A stretch of DNA of 64,000 bases from Morinoia aosen (taxonomy: Eukaryota; Arthropoda; Malacostraca; Amphipoda; Talitridae). The notes under the pieces were generated by a model. The model had not been told where the DNA came from and did no database searches. It was given only the letters and a program-made list of their open reading frames with translations. The stretch lies in NCBI GenBank assembly GCA_030386875.1, contig CM059572.1, positions 35,833,732 through 35,897,731 on the forward strand. The letters run 5' to 3'. The translations under genes were made by a program, and so were the position numbers. Position 1 is the stretch's first letter. Each line of letters begins with the position of its first letter. Shown piece after piece: positions 46,801 through 52,800 of the stretch.

Positions 46801-49800
46801 TAATTATTCACGTTATCTACCATAACTCATTCATGACCTACGAGTATCTGTTCAGTTTCATCATACTGAGCACCAACAAGTGGCTCATCTAACACCATTG
46901 ATCTGCAAAAAAATTTGTTCCACTCTCCAATTGCCTATAGGAGTTATAATGATTTTCAAGCTCTATTAACCCACGGAGGAGATAGATGATATGTCTGCTT
47001 ATAAAACACGAGGGAATTTCCTTTTGCGCTCAAATCCGCTCCTCAGTTTTCGACATTACTATTAAAATCTCTTCGACATAACTACAGAAGACCCTTGTCT
47101 CCGGAAATAAAGTTACTGAAAATCTAACCCTGATCTTCATCATGTGAAATGAAACGCTGTGCTCGCAAGCCCTGAAGGAAACACGCCCTCATCATTTGCC
47201 ATTCAACATCAGCCAGTCAACATCAGCCAGTCCACCTTACAGTGCCGCGTCTTAAAGAGCAAACTTTTGTTCCTTCAGACGCTACCTGTGACCGCCGGCT
47301 GTGCCCCAACCACCGGGAGGTCGCCTACATGGAAGCCAAAGGTTGCACTCCTGAATACAAAGATGCGAGTTGCTGCCCGACTAGCTTCAGCTGCCCAGGT
47401 AACTAATCATTTCTTGCTCAGAAAACTTCTACGTAAGCTTGAGAATTGAAAATACCTTGAGTTTCTCTCAGTTATAGGTTGTCAGATGACACTAAGACAT
47501 GTCTATTTTGAATTATGAATAGGTTATGACGAATTTTTATTCATGTATAGGGTAAGACAAATTTTAAATTATGTATGGGGAAAGACAAATTTTAAATTAT
47601 GTGCAGGGCATTGATACGACGTATTTTCGTCTCGAGTGTTAGTGTGACTTGTTTTATAGTTGGAAAATTGACATTGTGGATTTTCAATCAACAGTGCGGC
47701 GAGAATTTCCCGAGCAGGGGTCTTATGAGTCCATCACTCATATACAGGAACAAGGAACTCTAATTGCCTCGAGGGCGGCGATATCTAACTTCGTAGTCTA
47801 CAGTAGCATGTTAACACTCGGTGATAAGTGACATCTTTTTATTGAAAAAAGCAATCAAATGAATGGGAATCACGGCGATAATTCAAATACTGAGAGCGGC
47901 TCAGCAGCTTTCTAGCTATGCCGAAAAATACCGAACGTTCCTCGCTCTCATTTCACTCTAAAGCGACGCTCTGTCTGAATAATTTCATGCGATTGAAATT
48001 GATATTGGAATTCAGGGGAATGTTTGACCAAGATGGCAAAATGAATGCAAGTTAGGTAGATCTTCTGACACTCTAATGTTGAGTCTTCAACATGTAACGG
48101 AATATAATCTGATGATGCATTTAATTACCTTTTCATGTATTGATAATGTTGGTTCGCGATATCTTCGGAGTAGACTTCTGCTCCTGTATAACTCCGAGTA
48201 TTACCCAGAATGCTGAAGTTAGCGTGTGAAAGTTTTATCACTTTGACTGCGACGTGCGCCACCGGTGGTACATGGAGATAATTTTCATAACGCTGCTGAC
48301 CGACCAGTAGTCGCAAATTCAATTTTCATAAATACTTAATCAAAGCTAAATGAAGGCATGATTCAGTTCATGTTTTGTATTTTCAAAATAGTTTACTACA
48401 ATTGACTCTAAATTTGAGTTAAGCGTTGAACTTAATATTTAGTTGCCGCACTCAAAGTGTTAAACTAAATTGCTGATAATTATATCCTAGATATTAATCC
48501 CTGTTCAAATTAATGAAAGCTCTTCCGGGGAAAACACAATTTTCATGCGAAGTTTTTGACTTTGGCCATGTTCACAAAACGCCAGACGAACTGTATAATT
48601 CTGAAACGTTTGAGGTACTTATTTTACACGAAACATAAAACGAAACCGACATGCTGAAAATAACAAGCCACCAGTTGTACATCGTTATTCGTAACGGCAA
48701 ACCTGTTGCCAGAGAAAATTTTTGTTATCATAAGAAGAGCTCTACTCGAGAAGGCTGCAGCAAGTCCTCCCTACAATACATTTATCACGATGCAGAAGCA
48801 CCCAGCAGTGACAGCGACGCCTGCACGTACAACAACATCACGTACGCGGTTGGCGAGAACATCCCCGTCGAGAATCCGTGTTCGAGGTGCCGCTGCAGTG
48901 GCGGACCGTCTGGGTGAGTCGAACGCGGGAAAATTCTTCTTTGCTGAAGAGAACATTTGGAATGAACCGAGTGCTGTACTTGCTATGTTAGTCGGGTCCT
49001 ATGCGGTCATAGGGCAATACAAATGAACTTGCGTTTTTGTTAGGGTTTCTTCTTCAATCCCATGTAGGTAAGGCCAGTCACGCACGGGCTCGGAGTAGAA
49101 GTGCAGTAGGACGGATAGAATAAAGCCAAAAACTGCTCGCGTTTTTCTGCGTAAGTCGAGGGAGCAGTTGTGAGATTAACTCTCTGGTGTCGTAATTCTT
49201 GTTTGCAATGCTCACATGACTCTAGAAACCTGCATCAGTGTGTTTACTCGTTGCACGATGTAAATACGAATAGCTGGCTCAAAAATAATTTTTTTTATCC
49301 TATTCCCACCTATAACTTTAAACAAATTGCTCCTCTTGGTAAAGGATTGTGCACACAAACCGACGTTGATGATATGTTCCATTTCTTACGCCCCAGACAA
49401 GGTAATGGGCGTGGATTTGATTAAAATGGTCTCCATATTTATGGAACTGTTGTTATGTTCATGCCCAGTCTAACCTTTTACGAGGGCATCGATGATTTTA
49501 GCCTCCCTCTGCACATTTAGCTACTCGGAGAAGAAGTTAGACTGGGGATGAAGAAGGGGACCAGCTATAAAGACGTTTCCTCTCATTTCTTGCGAAACGT
49601 TTAATCGATTAACACTTACCCTAAGTTCTTTTGACACCTGTCTATCAAAGATACAAAATTTTACGTTATGAGGATAATAATAAAAGCCCACTGACTTGAA
49701 CTGCACAAAATAACACTTTCTATTCCGTTCACCAAAATGTCCATTGTAAATTAGATCCTAAAACAAATTTGATGTTAAACGTAGTGTTATATTTATTTTT

Positions 49801-52800
49801 GTTCCTTTGTCTTGCTACTGCGGCATTGTTATTTAAATGAAAATTGGCTCATCTGATACTCCCTCCATAGACTAAGAAACTGAAAATATCTACAACCCGT
49901 TGGCAATGATGTGAAGATTAATTAAAGCGTTTTTTTTGCATAAGTGATGTAAGCTATTACAACGGTACGCCTCATTTTTACGAAACATTCAATGTTCATT
50001 AATTAACATCGGTGTCTTATTTCTCCGATCGTAGAGCGGAAATAAGCTGCATCAGCGTGGAGTGTCCATCTCTCTTCCAACGTCCGGACCCAAACTGCCG
50101 CCGACTTTACAAACTGGACCAGTGCTGCTCCTACGACAAAATATGCGGTGTGTACCTTCTTCATTAGTGCAATCTTGAGCCCTAGCGTTTGCTTGAAAAG
50201 TACAGGATGGGCCAAAAATACCCAAACACTGTTCAAAATATTGGTAATCAGCGTATCGCTGATACTGTCTTCTTTCCGATAACAGAAATCACATGAAAAT
50301 TGTTCCATTTATATCGGAGTTACTATTATTTACAGTCAAACTTTGAGTTTTTGTAGTCCAACTCACTATTGGGAAGGTCACAGTGCTCTTCTTGACAGCT
50401 GATGCAATGCCATGTGCGTGAAAATAAATATTACAATTGAGGGTTTCATTCATGCAAAGTCAATCTGATACAAATTGATATCCTGACCAATGGTCAGGGC
50501 ATTACATCGGAAAACTTAGATGAATATTCACTACGTCTATACAATTTGTGTGTGCTGAAATCTTAACATTTGTCCCTCCGCCTCATCTATGCGACACCCC
50601 CTTCACTTGCAACACCCCCCACCCCCCCACCCCTCCTACCACTCGCAACACTCCCCTTTACCTACTAGACCTCTACCATGCTTGCTTCGCCAACAGAAGA
50701 GGACGGCGAGAGCGAGGTGGCCACCAGGTCTGACACGGCCACCTGCGAGGCCGACGGCCGCACCTACAAAGAAGGCGACAAGATGAACCTAGAAAACACC
50801 CCGTGCCAGCGCTGCGTGTGCGGTGCTAACTACACGGGACCCTATGGCGAGGGTTGTGCTCCCGTTGATTGTGGCTACGACTCCAGGTAAAAAAAAAATC
50901 CTGCAATGTTTGTTCCAAAACTCTGGTTTGTTCCCGACTGGGTTTCGAGTTTTATTTTTTTATTTGGTTGGTTTGTTCGTTGTCCTTTTCGGTGCTGCAA
51001 CCGAGTTATTTACACGCTGTCTTTTGATGTCTTGAGTTGAGGGATCTTGTGCTTTCGTGGATGAAATGTAGAACACTGATTAAGAGGTGTGATCATCGCT
51101 GAGGAGGGTGTAAGGGAATCTTCGCGATAACCTATTACATCTCAAAAATAAGCAGTTACTCTATGGCTTTATTATCTACCCTGCGGAAGTAATCGTAGCA
51201 CAGAAACATTCCATTCACCTCTGAAGAAAATTGTTTTCGTATCCATAGTGGAATTTGTCATCCAATAAATGCCATTGCTTGATGCTGAGTGCTCAAATTT
51301 ACTTTAAAAATTAGCCCAAACTAGAAGAATTTGACATTAAAATTTTATGCAAAGTAGCCTCACCTCACTTGGAACACACCTAAGGAGAACCTATGTTACT
51401 AATGTCTCCCCACAAAGAGTATAATTTTTGAAAGTTCTGCTCCTGATGAAGCGTTTAACTAATTTTGTCGCAGGAGCGCCAGTCGCATCAGCAGAGGCTG
51501 CGTTCCGCTCTACTACAAAGCTCGATGCTGTCCCATCTCCTACATCTGCCGTAAGTGCCCTATCGCATCTTTACAATCTAACGATGTCCTTGGAATACAA
51601 CCATACCTTTCGAGTCTAGCCCTGTCCTAAATCCACCCCTGTCTCCAAATTCAACTATGCTCTTAAAATTCAACAATGTCTTTGGAATTAAAAAATTTTC
51701 TAAGACTCGAACCATGCTCCTGACGTCCAACTATGGCCATAACATTCAGTCATGTCCTTAGAATCCTGCCGCACCTATAAAATTTTACAATATTCCTCGG
51801 ATTCAATCAATTTTTTATTTCAATCTTTGTTCTCGAACTCTGCCCGTGCTCTTAAAAATCAGCAATGCACATAAAATAAGATCATGCTCCATAGGAAACC
51901 CAAAGGTACGTTAACTTAGATAACTGAACTTCCACACGTTAACCGATCTTTTTCTAACCTTTTCTATCTTAGCCAAACTATGCTAAACTTGCAAGCATAC
52001 GAGCGACCAAAGTTGCACAGACTTCAAGTTAGCTTGACAGAAGCTGTCACCAGCTTAAAACTAGAGGAAATGGCGATTTAATAAACATAGAAAAAAATAA
52101 AAGCCATGTGTTTCAAAAAAAATTGTCATTCACGATATGTTCTCCTATTACTCGGTAATTACTCGGCTCGGTAATTTTTGTCGGACTATATTGGAATACT
52201 TCACCCGCTGTCATGTCGATAATGACAAATTATCGAGTGTAAAACCTGGAGAAATGGAATTTGCTCTTATCTCTGAATTCCGAAGAAGACGTGCAGATTG
52301 GGACCCTAGATACACAAGTTTCACTAACGGCTGGTGAATTCTTGGTTGTTGAAAGAAGTAAAAAACCTTCAAGATGCATTTCCTGAGAATATTGTTCTTA
52401 CAGATGAAAGTAAGAAAACCATGAAATATATGGGATTCATTACTTAGAGCCCGGAAGTGAGGTTTGTTTGCATAAATTATTTGCTCAAGAAGAAGTAATT
52501 ATTGCAGGCAAATTTTGCACCGTAAACGACAGTTATGTGTGCATTTAACGCGAAGCAAAAACTAAGCATTAAGGCGATTGTGTGATCAAAATTACTTCAA
52601 TTGTCACTCTCGTGCATTAGGGTAAACCTAAACTACTCGTATTCTCGCCTATTTCAACCTATCCCAGCCTAAATTATTTTAACCTAAATATGAATTTTCT
52701 GATTATCGAATGATAGTTGAGTGTAGCTCCGTTACCGCGTATGACTCATATTGCCTCCAAATTCTCAGATAAATAATGAAAGAAAAAAAAATGTTATTAT

